DNA of 64,000 bases from Pseudomonadota bacterium (lineage in GTDB: Bacteria > Pseudomonadota > Gammaproteobacteria > Steroidobacterales > Woeseiaceae), in contig JADFNS010000017.1 of assembly GCA_022563255.1 (NCBI GenBank), forward strand, positions 1 to 64,000. The letters are read 5' to 3'. A program made the translations under genes and the position numbers. Positions within the stretch are counted from its first letter, which is position 1; the number at the start of each line of letters is the position of its first letter. Positions 7,184 to 15,617 of this stretch are shown piece after piece. A model generated the notes under the pieces. It had not been told where the DNA came from and ran no database searches. It saw only the letters and a program-made list of their open reading frames with translations.

Positions 7184-9198
7184 CTATTCAACACTGGAAA
7201 ATTGAGACGGACGATCAGGGCATCGTCTGGTTGTGCTTGGACAAGGCCGACGCGAGAGCGAACGTCCTGTCATCCGAAATGCTTGGCGAACTCGACGAAT
7301 TACTAGCTCCGATAACGCAAAACCCGCCTCAGGGGCTGGTCTTCTGGTCGGGCAAAGACCGTAGTTTTGTCATGGGTGCGGACATCAGCGAATTCAAAGA
7401 AATTAATTCGCCGGACAGAGCCTATGAACTGGTGCGCCTGGGGCAGCAATTGATGGACAAGATAGCGGACCTCGGCTGCCCGACGGTTGCAGCGATCAAC
7501 GGTGTTTGCATGGGCGGTGGACTTGAACTCGCAATGGCGTGCGATTTTCGGATCGTTTTCGCGGGCGACGGGAAAATTCTGGGGCTGCCGGAGGTCAAAC
7601 TTGGTTTGCACCCTGGATTCGGGGGCACGGTTCGTGCTGTGCGTCTGTGCGGTGTCCGGGCAGGCATGCAATTGATGCTGACCGGTAATCCGGTGACGCC
7701 CGGGAAAGCGAAAGCGATCGGGCTGGTTGACAGAATTACGACGCTCGATGAGTGGCGCAACGACGCGCGCACTTTGATCGAGAATGTCCCGCCGAAGCAG
7801 AGCGCCCCACTGATCGACAGGATTCTGAACCTTTCCGTCGCGCGCCCTTTCGTCCGGAACATGCTGCTGAGCCAGGTACGTGGGAAAGCGCGCAAGGAAC
7901 ACTATCCTGCACCGTATGCCATGATCGAGACATGGGCATCCGAGGGCGCGTCGGAGGCGACTGGCTACGAAGCCGAAGCACGAAGTTTTGCCAATCTCAT
8001 GTGCACCAGCACATCAAAAAATCTCGTCCGGGTGTTCTTTTTGCAGAGCAAATTAAAAGCCCAAGGCAATAAAACAGATGCCAGGATCGAGCATATTCAT
8101 ATCGTCGGCGCTGGCGTTATGGGGGGCGACATCGCCGCATGGTGCGCGTTGCGCGGTCACACCGTGACCTTGCAAGACCGTGAGCAAAAGTACGTCGATC
8201 CCGCCCTCGAACGCGCCGGGAAGCTGTTTTCCAGGCGAGTACGAAACGCCACGAAACGCGCGGAGACCGCGCTGCGATTGCAGGCGGATGTTAACGGTGA
8301 CGGCGCTGCAAAGGCCGATATTGTCATCGAGGCAATATTCGAAAATCTGGAAGCCAAGCAGGAACTCTACGTATCGCTGCAGGAAAAGATGAAACCGGGC
8401 GCGATACTGGCGACCAATACCTCGAGTATTCCGTTGCAGGATCTGCGCACAGTGCTGCGCGAACCGCGGCGATTCATCGGCTTGCACTTCTTCAACCCGG
8501 TTGCCCTGTTGCCGCTGGTCGAAGTTATTCGGTGCGAAGACACGGACCAGGATGCGATGGATATCGGTTTCGCGTTCACCAAGGGCATCGGCAAATTTCC
8601 ACTGGAGTGTTTGAGTTCACCGGGATTCGTCGTCAATCGAATTTTAGCGCCCTACCTTGCTGAGGCGATGCAGCTCATGGAAGAAGGTGTTTCCCTGGCC
8701 GTTATTGACAACGCTGCGGAGGCGTTCGGGATGCCAGTTGGGCCCGTTGAACTGGCCGACAGCATTGGGCTCGATGTTGTGCTGCATTCGTCGAAAGTAT
8801 TGGGTGCATCGCTGCAACGACCGATCCCGGAGGCACTGAAAAAGATGGTCAGCGACGGCCAGTTGGGCCGCAAATCCGGGCAGGGCTACTACCGCTGGGA
8901 GCAAGGCAAAGCAGTGAAACCTGCGGCCGATGATGGCGGCACGCCCGACGATATCGAGGATCGCCTCATTCTTCCGATGATCAATGAAGCGGTCGCGTGC
9001 TTGCACGAGAAGGTCGTCACGGATGGGGATTTGCTGGATGCGGGCGTTATTTTCGGTACCGGGTTCGCGCCGTTCCGCGGCGGTCCCATAAACTACGCAA
9101 GAGAACGAGGCACAACTGCCATAGTCATGCGGCTCAATGAGCTGCGTAAGGCCCATGGGAAGCGTTTCGAGCCGCACAGTGGGTGGTCTGACCTGTGA
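7180..9198 (+). CDS. fadJ: Bifunctional enoyl-CoA hydratase / 3-hydroxyacyl-CoA dehydrogenase
   Basis: The two middle steps of fatty-acid beta-oxidation in one chain of 672 residues. The N-terminal crotonase domain (about 1-190) has the oxyanion/active-site signatures GVCMGGGLELAMACD and LPEVKLGLHPGFGGT with both catalytic Glu. The NAD-binding domain starts at IVGAGVMGGDIAAW (about 308), and the dehydrogenase has LHFFNPV with the catalytic His, then two C-terminal HCDH repeats. It is shorter than E. coli FadJ (714) and FadB (729). No thiolase gene (fadI/fadA) is adjacent. It is coupled to the EEP gene upstream. Confidence 0.92.
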   Translation: MTIQHWKIETDDQGIVWLCLDKADARANVLSSEMLGELDELLAPITQNPPQGLVFWSGKDRSFVMGADISEFKEINSPDRAYELVRLGQQLMDKIADLGCPTVAAINGVCMGGGLELAMACDFRIVFAGDGKILGLPEVKLGLHPGFGGTVRAVRLCGVRAGMQLMLTGNPVTPGKAKAIGLVDRITTLDEWRNDARTLIENVPPKQSAPLIDRILNLSVARPFVRNMLLSQVRGKARKEHYPAPYAMIETWASEGASEATGYEAEARSFANLMCTSTSKNLVRVFFLQSKLKAQGNKTDARIEHIHIVGAGVMGGDIAAWCALRGHTVTLQDREQKYVDPALERAGKLFSRRVRNATKRAETALRLQADVNGDGAAKADIVIEAIFENLEAKQELYVSLQEKMKPGAILATNTSSIPLQDLRTVLREPRRFIGLHFFNPVALLPLVEVIRCEDTDQDAMDIGFAFTKGIGKFPLECLSSPGFVVNRILAPYLAEAMQLMEEGVSLAVIDNAAEAFGMPVGPVELADSIGLDVVLHSSKVLGASLQRPIPEALKKMVSDGQLGRKSGQGYYRWEQGKAVKPAADDGGTPDDIEDRLILPMINEAVACLHEKVVTDGDLLDAGVIFGTGFAPFRGGPINYARERGTTAIVMRLNELRKAHGKRFEPHSGWSDL

Positions 9199-9358
9199 TG
9201 CCCGTCACAGTCAGCCCCGAAGTGCCAGCGAAACTGTGCGCCGCTTCACGGTGCGTGCAATAGACGGTTCCAGAAGTCATTGAATTAACGGTAGAATACG
9301 TCAATGCAGGGACCACCTCGGTCTGTGAGCGATTTTCGAGTATTTATCAGGATGAATA

Positions 9359-10402
9359 ATGTCAAGTGAGCAGGTAAGCACGGAGCTGCTCAGAGGGTTT
9401 TCTCCGCTAGATGGCCTGAAACGGGACAATCTGGCCGCGCTCGCGCGCAAGATCCAGATCCGCGAGATGTCGCCTGGCCAGTTATTGTTCAAGGAAGGCG
9501 ACACCGAGAAGCGAACGCTGTATGTGCTGTCGGGCACGCTCGAACTCATCGATTCGGGAAAAGTCGTTGGCACCGTAGAGGGTGGCACTGAATTTGCCCG
9601 CAATCCGATCGCGCCCGTCTACCCTCGTCGCGTCACGGCGCGGGCCAAAGATCGCGTACAGTTCATCTCCATCGACAGCGATCTGCTCGATGTGATGCTG
9701 ACATGGGATCAGACCGGAACCTACGAAGTTTCGGACTTGCAGGGCAAGTCGAGTCAGGGCGGCGAAGACTGGATGACGATGTTGTTGCAGACCAAAGCGT
9801 TCCACAAAATTCCGCCTGCCAACATCCAGGCGATTTTTATGCGCATGCAGCAAATTAACTATCGCTCGGGCGACGTCATCCTCAAACAAGGTTCCGAGGG
9901 CGACTATTTCTACGTTTTGATACGTGGTGCTGCGCTGGTAACGCGTGAAACGCCATTGAGCAAAGAAGGTATAAAACTTGCTGCACTGCAAGTTGGTGAT
10001 ACGTTCGGCGAGGAAGCGCTGATATCGAATGCCAAGCGCAACGCGACCGTGACGATGCAAACCGACGGCGCTGTGATGCGCCTCGGCAAAGAAGACTTCA
10101 AGACGCTGCTCAACGAACCGATGCTTGATTGGGTCAGCATGAGTGAGGCCGAAGACCTTATTCGCTCAGGCGCACAGTGGCTTGACGTTCGCTTGCCCAG
10201 CGAGTATGACGTTCAGCATCTCGACGGCGCGACCAATATTCCGCTGTATTTTATCCGGCTCAAAATCAACACGCTGGATCAGGATAAGAAATACATCGTT
10301 TGTTGTGACACCGGACGCCGCAGTTCCGCCGGCGCATATATTTTGAGTGAGCGTGGTTATCAGGCGTATGTGCTACGCGGCGGGATAAGTCGGGAACAGT
10401 GA
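9359..10402 (+). CDS. Double cyclic-nucleotide-binding domain protein fused to rhodanese
   Basis: 347 residues in three modules. CNB-like domain 1 (about 12-120) looks degenerate in its phosphate-binding cassette. CNB domain 2 (about 143-255) has a good cassette, GDTFGEEALISNAKRNATV. A rhodanese domain (about 262-345) carries VCCDTGRRSS with active Cys316. There is no helix-turn-helix, so it is not a CRP-type regulator; cyclic-nucleotide control of sulfur transfer or a scaffold role is inference. The ATG at 9359 follows AGGATGA. The 160-bp gap before it (9199-9358) has a TAGAAT box at 9292-9297 but no convincing -35. Confidence 0.85.
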   Translation: MSSEQVSTELLRGFSPLDGLKRDNLAALARKIQIREMSPGQLLFKEGDTEKRTLYVLSGTLELIDSGKVVGTVEGGTEFARNPIAPVYPRRVTARAKDRVQFISIDSDLLDVMLTWDQTGTYEVSDLQGKSSQGGEDWMTMLLQTKAFHKIPPANIQAIFMRMQQINYRSGDVILKQGSEGDYFYVLIRGAALVTRETPLSKEGIKLAALQVGDTFGEEALISNAKRNATVTMQTDGAVMRLGKEDFKTLLNEPMLDWVSMSEAEDLIRSGAQWLDVRLPSEYDVQHLDGATNIPLYFIRLKINTLDQDKKYIVCCDTGRRSSAGAYILSERGYQAYVLRGGISREQ

Positions 10403-10421
10403 TCGCCTACAAAGTCGGGTC

Positions 10422-10760
10422 TTACATGGTATGAGTCGGTTTGTCTCCGCCCAGCGCTCCGGCGAGATAATTTTCAATTTTTTTCTGCGTGTTGCCCTGA
10501 TCCTGATCTGAGAACTGCACACCGATTCCCGCCGTTCTCTTGCCCTGGGCGCCTTTCGGCGTCATCCAGATAACCGTGCCGGCGACCGGGATCTTCTCAT
10601 CCTCGCCCATCAGATTCAGTAGCATGAAAACCTCGTCACCCAGGCGGTACGAGCTGTTGGTCGGAATAAAGAGGCCACCATTGATCACATAGGGCATGTA
10701 CGCAAGGTACAAGGCACTCTTGTCTTTGATGGTCAGTGTCAGCAGTCCTGGTTTGCTCAT
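10422..10760 (-). CDS. pilZ: PilZ domain protein (type IV pilus assembly PilZ)
   Basis: 112 residues forming a single PilZ fold (YVINGGLFIPT, GDEVFMLLNL, VIWMTPKGAQGKRTAGIGVQF). It lacks the N-terminal RxxxR of c-di-GMP-binding PilZ domains, as does the founding PilZ pilus protein. The position right after holB is the classical pilZ location in Pseudomonas and relatives, which supports the symbol. It is the last gene of the long minus-strand operon and converges with the CNB-rhodanese gene. Confidence 0.85.
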   Translation of the reverse strand: MSKPGLLTLTIKDKSALYLAYMPYVINGGLFIPTNSSYRLGDEVFMLLNLMGEDEKIPVAGTVIWMTPKGAQGKRTAGIGVQFSDQDQGNTQKKIENYLAGALGGDKPTHTM

Positions 10761-10782
10761 TACTATGGTTTCTCTTGTCGTT

Positions 10783-11769
10783 CTAGCGGCGGGACAACAT
10801 TAGCTCCAAGCCCTCAGTAGGTGGCATGGGACCGCAATTCTCAAGGCCGTCCGCCCAGTCGATCAACAGCCCCTCGAAGGTCAGTTGAACGTTATACGAA
10901 CCGCCGGGTTGCCCGCGCAGTCGATTGATTATGTCTAAATAGCAGAACAGATTTCGCCTGTCCATGCGCCGCAGCACAGAATTGTCAATTGCCAGTCCTT
11001 CTGCCCTCTGCCGGCCTGCTGAATTGGCCAAAACAGCCAGTTGCACCTGTCGAGCCAGCCAGCCGAGGACAAATAATGGGTCCAGTTTTGCCCATCGGGC
11101 GGCCACTTCCACCACGGACCCGTTGCCACTGCCGAGGGCCTGCAGATCACGTCCCATCTTCGCACTCGTGTCGAGCGCCTCGAGTGCAGCGATGGCTGAC
11201 AAAGGCGCGCCACCCGACAAGCGCAAAGCATCAACCCAGGCGGCCCCAGGTTGCAGCCGCGCCAGCCAGTCCAGAGCGACGGTTTCCGGCGGCACCGCAA
11301 TTTGTATGCGCTGGCAGCGGCTGAATATGGTAGCCGGGAGCTTGCCCACCCGATCTGCTATCAAGATCAACAGCGTGTCGCCAAGAGGTTCCTCGAGGGT
11401 TTTCAACAGGCTGTTAGCCGCGCTCACGGTCATATCGTTCGCCGGTTCGATCACCGCCACCTTGCCGGCGCCCTGGTAGCTTGTCAGGGTCAGTTCGTCG
11501 ATCAAAGCGCGAATTTGCTCTATCCCGATGGTCTTTTTGTCATCGGGGATCGAAATCCATCGCATGTCGGGGTGAATGAGTGGCTCGAAGGGATATTCAG
11601 GGAGGGATTTCAGTCCATCCGGACGCAGCTTTTGTGACGCGATCCACGCCGCCGCCGCACGCTTGCCGACTCCAACCGGGCCGGCCAGAAGAACGGCATG
11701 TGGCAGCCGCCGGTGCCGAATCCGGTCCAACCACGAATTGGCGAGCTCTTTGTGCCAGGTAATATCCAT
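10783..11769 (-). CDS. holB: DNA polymerase III delta' subunit
   Basis: Clamp-loader subunit, 328 residues. P-loop LLAGPVGVGKRAAAA (about 28-42), sensor/linker SLLKTLEEP, and RCQRI in the AAA+ core; the C-terminal delta' domain follows. The four cysteines that form the zinc module between P-loop and Walker B in E. coli HolB are absent; only the HPD of the CxxC...HPD segment remains (PLIHPDMRWIS). It lies between tmk and pilZ with gaps of 24 and 22 bp, the standard order. Confidence 0.9.
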   Translation of the reverse strand: MDITWHKELANSWLDRIRHRRLPHAVLLAGPVGVGKRAAAAWIASQKLRPDGLKSLPEYPFEPLIHPDMRWISIPDDKKTIGIEQIRALIDELTLTSYQGAGKVAVIEPANDMTVSAANSLLKTLEEPLGDTLLILIADRVGKLPATIFSRCQRIQIAVPPETVALDWLARLQPGAAWVDALRLSGGAPLSAIAALEALDTSAKMGRDLQALGSGNGSVVEVAARWAKLDPLFVLGWLARQVQLAVLANSAGRQRAEGLAIDNSVLRRMDRRNLFCYLDIINRLRGQPGGSYNVQLTFEGLLIDWADGLENCGPMPPTEGLELMLSRR

Positions 11770-11793
11770 AAAACAACAAGTTAGCGTCTATAA

Positions 11794-12429
11794 TTAATGT
11801 GAATACTCTTTCATTTGCAGATCTGCCAATGCCAGCACTTCCGCGTTGACTTCGGACAGTGCCCGGGTCGTGTCGATGACAGCGAAGCGCCCGGGTTCTG
11901 CGGCCGCCAGCTTCAGGTAGCATTCCCGAACCCTGACGAAGAACTCGTGCTTTTCGCGTTCGATACGGTCCGGCTTGCCCCGGTTCCTGGCCCGCTCCAT
12001 GCCAACCTCTACCGGTGCATCCAGCAAGATCGTCAGATCCGGCCAGGTATCGCCGTGAACCCAGTGAGCGAGCTGGTCGATGCTTGCCATGGGCAGTCCG
12101 CGGCCAGCGCCCTGATAGGCGCGGCTCGAGTCAGTGAACCGATCGCAAACGACCCACGATCCGGCTTCCAGGGCGGGTAAAATAACGTTGTTCACATTGA
12201 GCGAACGGGCGGCATACATCAGCAGCAGTTCTGCAATTGCAGGGATCGGCTCGTCCCCACGATTCATAAGAAGGTCGCGTATGTCTTCGGCCAAAGGCGT
12301 GCCACCGGGTTCTCGGGTCGTGAGAACTTTGTACCCGGCTTTTTCGATGTGCTTCACAAGCACCTCGATGTTGCTGGACTTGCCAACACCCTCGATGCCT
12401 TCAATGGAAATAAAACGCCCGCGCTTCAC
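11794..12429 (-). CDS. tmk: Thymidylate kinase
   Basis: Phosphorylates dTMP to dTDP. 211 residues; P-loop ISIEGIEGVGKSSN (about 7-20, with SS in place of the usual ST/TT), TTREPGGTPLAE, the DRF substrate motif in VVCDRFTDSSRAYQGAGR, and the LID region with RNRGKPDRIE. Its start overlaps the stop of mltG by 4 bp (ATGA), so the two are coupled. Confidence 0.95.
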   Translation of the reverse strand: MKRGRFISIEGIEGVGKSSNIEVLVKHIEKAGYKVLTTREPGGTPLAEDIRDLLMNRGDEPIPAIAELLLMYAARSLNVNNVILPALEAGSWVVCDRFTDSSRAYQGAGRGLPMASIDQLAHWVHGDTWPDLTILLDAPVEVGMERARNRGKPDRIEREKHEFFVRVRECYLKLAAAEPGRFAVIDTTRALSEVNAEVLALADLQMKEYSH

Positions 12430-13475
12430 AACCGACTTCTCGCACGTCGCTGTTCGCGCAAGCGGCGCAAATATTGCGCGACCGCCGCATCGTGTTCTGC
12501 CTTCGTCGCCGAGAACTGGTGGCTGCCATCGCCCAGACCGGTTGCTACGAAGTACAACTCATTCCCTTGAGCCGGGTTTAATGCGGCGTTGATCGCAGCA
12601 CGGCCTGGCATGGCGATCGGCGTCGGCGGCAAGCCGTGGCGAGTGTAAGTATTGTACGTCGTATCCGTTTTCAAGTGCCGGCGCGTCAGGTTGCCGTCAA
12701 AAGCAGACCCGATGCCGTAGATAACCGTGGGATCAGTTTGCAGGCGCATGTGCTGGTCGAGCCGGCGCGTAAATACGCCAGCGATTTTTGCCCTTTCGTC
12801 GGCACGAGCGGTTTCTTTTTCGACGATCGACGCTAAGATCAACGCCTCGTAAGCGGAGTTCACGGGCGCATCGTCGCTACGCGCATTCCATTCTTCATCG
12901 AGGACGGACTGCATCAGCGCATAGGCCTGAGCAAGAATTACTTTGTCGGTAGTCCGGCGCGGAAAATTGTAGGTTTCAGGCAAAAACAGCCCCTCTGGAT
13001 GTGTCACTTGCGCGCCCAGTTTCTGCAGCAGTGCGGGCCAGTCTTCATCGCTCATGGTTGCATCAATGGCGTCATTGGCGCGCAGTCCCTGCAGTACTTC
13101 ACGATAGTTCCAGCCCTCTACGAGCGTGAAGGTGTACATGCGAACGGCACCGCTGGTGAACTGCTTCAATAGTAAAGTCGGCGTCGTTCCGGGCTCGATC
13201 AGATAGTCTCCAGCCTGAATCGATCCGGTCTTGTTTTTCCATCGCGCATACCAGCGAAACCACCGATCGTCCTCTATGAGGCCGCTAGCGACGAGATCCC
13301 GGGAGACCGAAGCGAAGGATTTGCCGGCGGCGATTTCAAATGCATAGCCGCTGTCGGGCACGGTGAGCGGCTGGTTCATGAAACGATTGACCTGCACCGA
13401 GACAACGGCGATTGCGACGATGCAGAGCGACAGCAAGGCGGCACTGATGCGGGCCAGTCGCCTCACAGACCACAC
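12426..13475 (-). CDS. mltG: Endolytic murein transglycosylase MltG (YceG)
   Basis: Inner-membrane enzyme that cleaves nascent glycan strands and terminates their polymerisation. 349 residues: one N-terminal transmembrane helix (about 10-28), a LysM-like subdomain (YAFEIAAGKSFASVSRDL), then the YceG fold with the catalytic Glu in ILASIVEKETA (about 214-224), QTDPTVIYG and the terminal PIAMPGRAAINAALNP block. It overlaps pabC by 13 bp upstream and tmk by 4 bp downstream. Confidence 0.95.
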   Translation of the reverse strand: MWSVRRLARISAALLSLCIVAIAVVSVQVNRFMNQPLTVPDSGYAFEIAAGKSFASVSRDLVASGLIEDDRWFRWYARWKNKTGSIQAGDYLIEPGTTPTLLLKQFTSGAVRMYTFTLVEGWNYREVLQGLRANDAIDATMSDEDWPALLQKLGAQVTHPEGLFLPETYNFPRRTTDKVILAQAYALMQSVLDEEWNARSDDAPVNSAYEALILASIVEKETARADERAKIAGVFTRRLDQHMRLQTDPTVIYGIGSAFDGNLTRRHLKTDTTYNTYTRHGLPPTPIAMPGRAAINAALNPAQGNELYFVATGLGDGSHQFSATKAEHDAAVAQYLRRLREQRRARSRL

Positions 13476-14308
13476 TCCACGACACCGTTATCCGCCAAAA
13501 TCGACATGACTTTTTGAGTCACCCCGCCCACCGGCCATTTGAGATCCCCGCAACTTTTCACCGGCATCACGCCGAACTGGCTGTTCGCAACAAAGACTTC
13601 ATCAACGTCCTGTAAATCGGTGCTGTGCAGGGTCCCGATATCGACTGCCAGCTCGTGTTCCGATAGCGTCGTCATGATGTGTCTGCGCATGACGCCCTCG
13701 ACGCCGCAGTCGTCCAGCGACGGCGTTATTATTTTATTGTTGGCCACGAAAAACACGTTGCTCATGGTACCGCAGATGACGTTGCCATCCGCGTCCAATG
13801 TCAGTCCCTCAAACGCCCCGCTGTCGGTAAGTTCCGAGCGTGCGAGAACCTGCTCGAGACGATTGAGAGTTTTGAGACCCGCGGTGACCGATTTCGTCGC
13901 GAGATGCGTTTTGCAGAGCACGATGTTGACGCCATCGCGGTAAAATTCCTGCGGCTGCCGGGTCGCCTCAAAGACCCCGAAAAATACTGCTGGCTCCGCT
14001 GCGACATTCCGCCCATAGCCGCGCAAACCGGCACCCGACGACACGATTATTTTTGCCATGCAATAAGCCGTCGCTGCCCTGCCCTGGCGCAGCGCATCGT
14101 GCAGGTTTTGTAATAAATCGTCTTCATCCGGCATGCTTATGCGGAGGCGTGCGCAACCTTTCGCCAGGCGTTGTACATGGTATTCCCACAAACGCGGCTT
14201 GTGTTCGCGAATCGCGATCGTTTCGAACAGTCCGTCGCCGTACTGAAACGCCCGATCGGAGATGGAGACATGTTCCACGGGCTCGTTGTTGCAAAACCAG
14301 TTAGCCAT
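13463..14308 (-). CDS. pabC: Aminodeoxychorismate lyase
   Basis: PLP-dependent fold-type IV enzyme that releases p-aminobenzoate and pyruvate from 4-amino-4-deoxychorismate for folate synthesis. 281 residues. Features of the family: DRAFQYGDGLFETI near the N-terminus, the PLP-lysine segment GLKTLNRLEQVLAR, and NVFFVANNKIITPSLDDCGVEGVMR. It sits between pabB (8-bp overlap) and mltG (13-bp overlap), the conserved pabC-mltG-tmk-holB order. Confidence 0.93.
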   Translation of the reverse strand: MANWFCNNEPVEHVSISDRAFQYGDGLFETIAIREHKPRLWEYHVQRLAKGCARLRISMPDEDDLLQNLHDALRQGRAATAYCMAKIIVSSGAGLRGYGRNVAAEPAVFFGVFEATRQPQEFYRDGVNIVLCKTHLATKSVTAGLKTLNRLEQVLARSELTDSGAFEGLTLDADGNVICGTMSNVFFVANNKIITPSLDDCGVEGVMRRHIMTTLSEHELAVDIGTLHSTDLQDVDEVFVANSQFGVMPVKSCGDLKWPVGGVTQKVMSILADNGVVECGL

Positions 14309-15617
14309 TGTTCAATGCTCTCAACATGCCTTCGGCCTTCGCATTCGTTTCGTCAAGTTCGGCCGCCGCGTCGGAGTCCGCAACGATTCCGGATCCGGCG
14401 CGGAAAGTCACAGCGTCGCCATGTTTTACCATTGTTCTTATTAGAATATTCAGATCCAGACTGCCGTCGCGATTGAGATAGCCGAATGAACCCGTGTAGG
14501 CGCCACGCGGCGTATTTTCGAGTTCACTGATGATCTCCATGCAACGGACCTTGGGACACCCGGTAATTGTTCCACCCGGGAAAACCGCGGCAATGGCGGC
14601 CCCTGGAGTGACCTCCGGGCGTATTCGTCCGCGTACGTTGGATACGATATGATGCACATGCGCATAGCTTTCCAGAACCATCATCTCGTCAACTTCAACG
14701 CTGCCCGCCTCGCAAACTCTCCCCAGATCATTGCGTTCCAGATCAACCAGCATAATGTGTTCCGCTCGTTCTTTCGGATGTGCGAATAATTCGGCGCAGA
14801 GGCCGTCGTCGTCGGCTTCGTTGTCGCCGCGCCGGCGAGTACCGGCTATCGGCCTGGTGGAAATTTCGCCGTTGCGCACGCGTACGAGCCGTTCCGGGGA
14901 GGATGAGATTATCGACGTATCCTGCCAATGTGCAACTCCGGCGAAAGGGCCGGGATTCGTTTTACACAACGACGCATAGATACCAGCGGAACTGACTTTC
15001 TCGGATACGGTCGCGCTCCACAGCCGCGAGAGATTGGCCTGATACACATCGCCCGCCGCGATGTACTTCATCGCCCGTGCAACCGCCGACTTGAATTTTG
15101 CGGGTGCTTCCATCGTGATTTGCGGCGTCTGCGCCGCAGTCTCGATCCCCCTCTCGGGCAACTTGGCGATGTCGGCACGGATTTGTTGCAAAGCGACTTC
15201 ACCGTGCGCCTCGCAGACGAAATGGCAGGCCTTATGCGCATGGTCGTAGATCAATGCCACGGGGCAACGCACGGCAAATGCTGCCGGCAATAGCGGATCG
15301 GCGTGCAACGTCAGACTGGGCTCTATTTCAGCTGCGAGTTCATAACCCAGGTAAACAAACCAGCCGCCCAGAAACGGCAGCGGCTGGTCCGTGCTGTCAA
15401 TGCGTTCCTTACGCCACCAGGTGTCCAACGCATCCAGGAAAGGGGTCTGGCCATCGGCGACCAGCGATTCCCCCGGGAACGCGAACAGGATGTCAAATTG
15501 ACCAGGATCGCCGTCACAAGTTGTACTTTGCAACAGAAAAGGATATCGCAAGGGGTAGGACTGATTGAGCTGCCTGAGCCCATCAGGACCGGATATACCT
15601 GTTACACGCTCAGTCAA
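14301..15617 (-). CDS. pabB: Aminodeoxychorismate synthase component I
   Basis: Chorismate-utilising enzyme of 438 residues, expected to make 4-amino-4-deoxychorismate with PabA. The C-terminal chorismate-binding domain shows YQANLSRLW, SSPERLVRV, RPIAGTRRRG, LVDLERNDLGRV, HHIVSNVRG and GGTITGCPKVR. The Lys nucleophile of E. coli PabB (PIKGT) is Ala here (PIAGT), as in anthranilate synthase. Overlap with pabC downstream (8 bp) and fabF upstream (8 bp) supports the PabB assignment over TrpE. Confidence 0.85.
   Translation of the reverse strand: MTERVTGISGPDGLRQLNQSYPLRYPFLLQSTTCDGDPGQFDILFAFPGESLVADGQTPFLDALDTWWRKERIDSTDQPLPFLGGWFVYLGYELAAEIEPSLTLHADPLLPAAFAVRCPVALIYDHAHKACHFVCEAHGEVALQQIRADIAKLPERGIETAAQTPQITMEAPAKFKSAVARAMKYIAAGDVYQANLSRLWSATVSEKVSSAGIYASLCKTNPGPFAGVAHWQDTSIISSSPERLVRVRNGEISTRPIAGTRRRGDNEADDDGLCAELFAHPKERAEHIMLVDLERNDLGRVCEAGSVEVDEMMVLESYAHVHHIVSNVRGRIRPEVTPGAAIAAVFPGGTITGCPKVRCMEIISELENTPRGAYTGSFGYLNRDGSLDLNILIRTMVKHGDAVTFRAGSGIVADSDAAAELDETNAKAEGMLRALNNG

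Noticed and set aside
14301-15617. Annotation of this gene as trpE
   Set aside because: The active-site Ala is TrpE-like, but the length and overlaps with pabC and fabF fit PabB; kept as pabB with a note.
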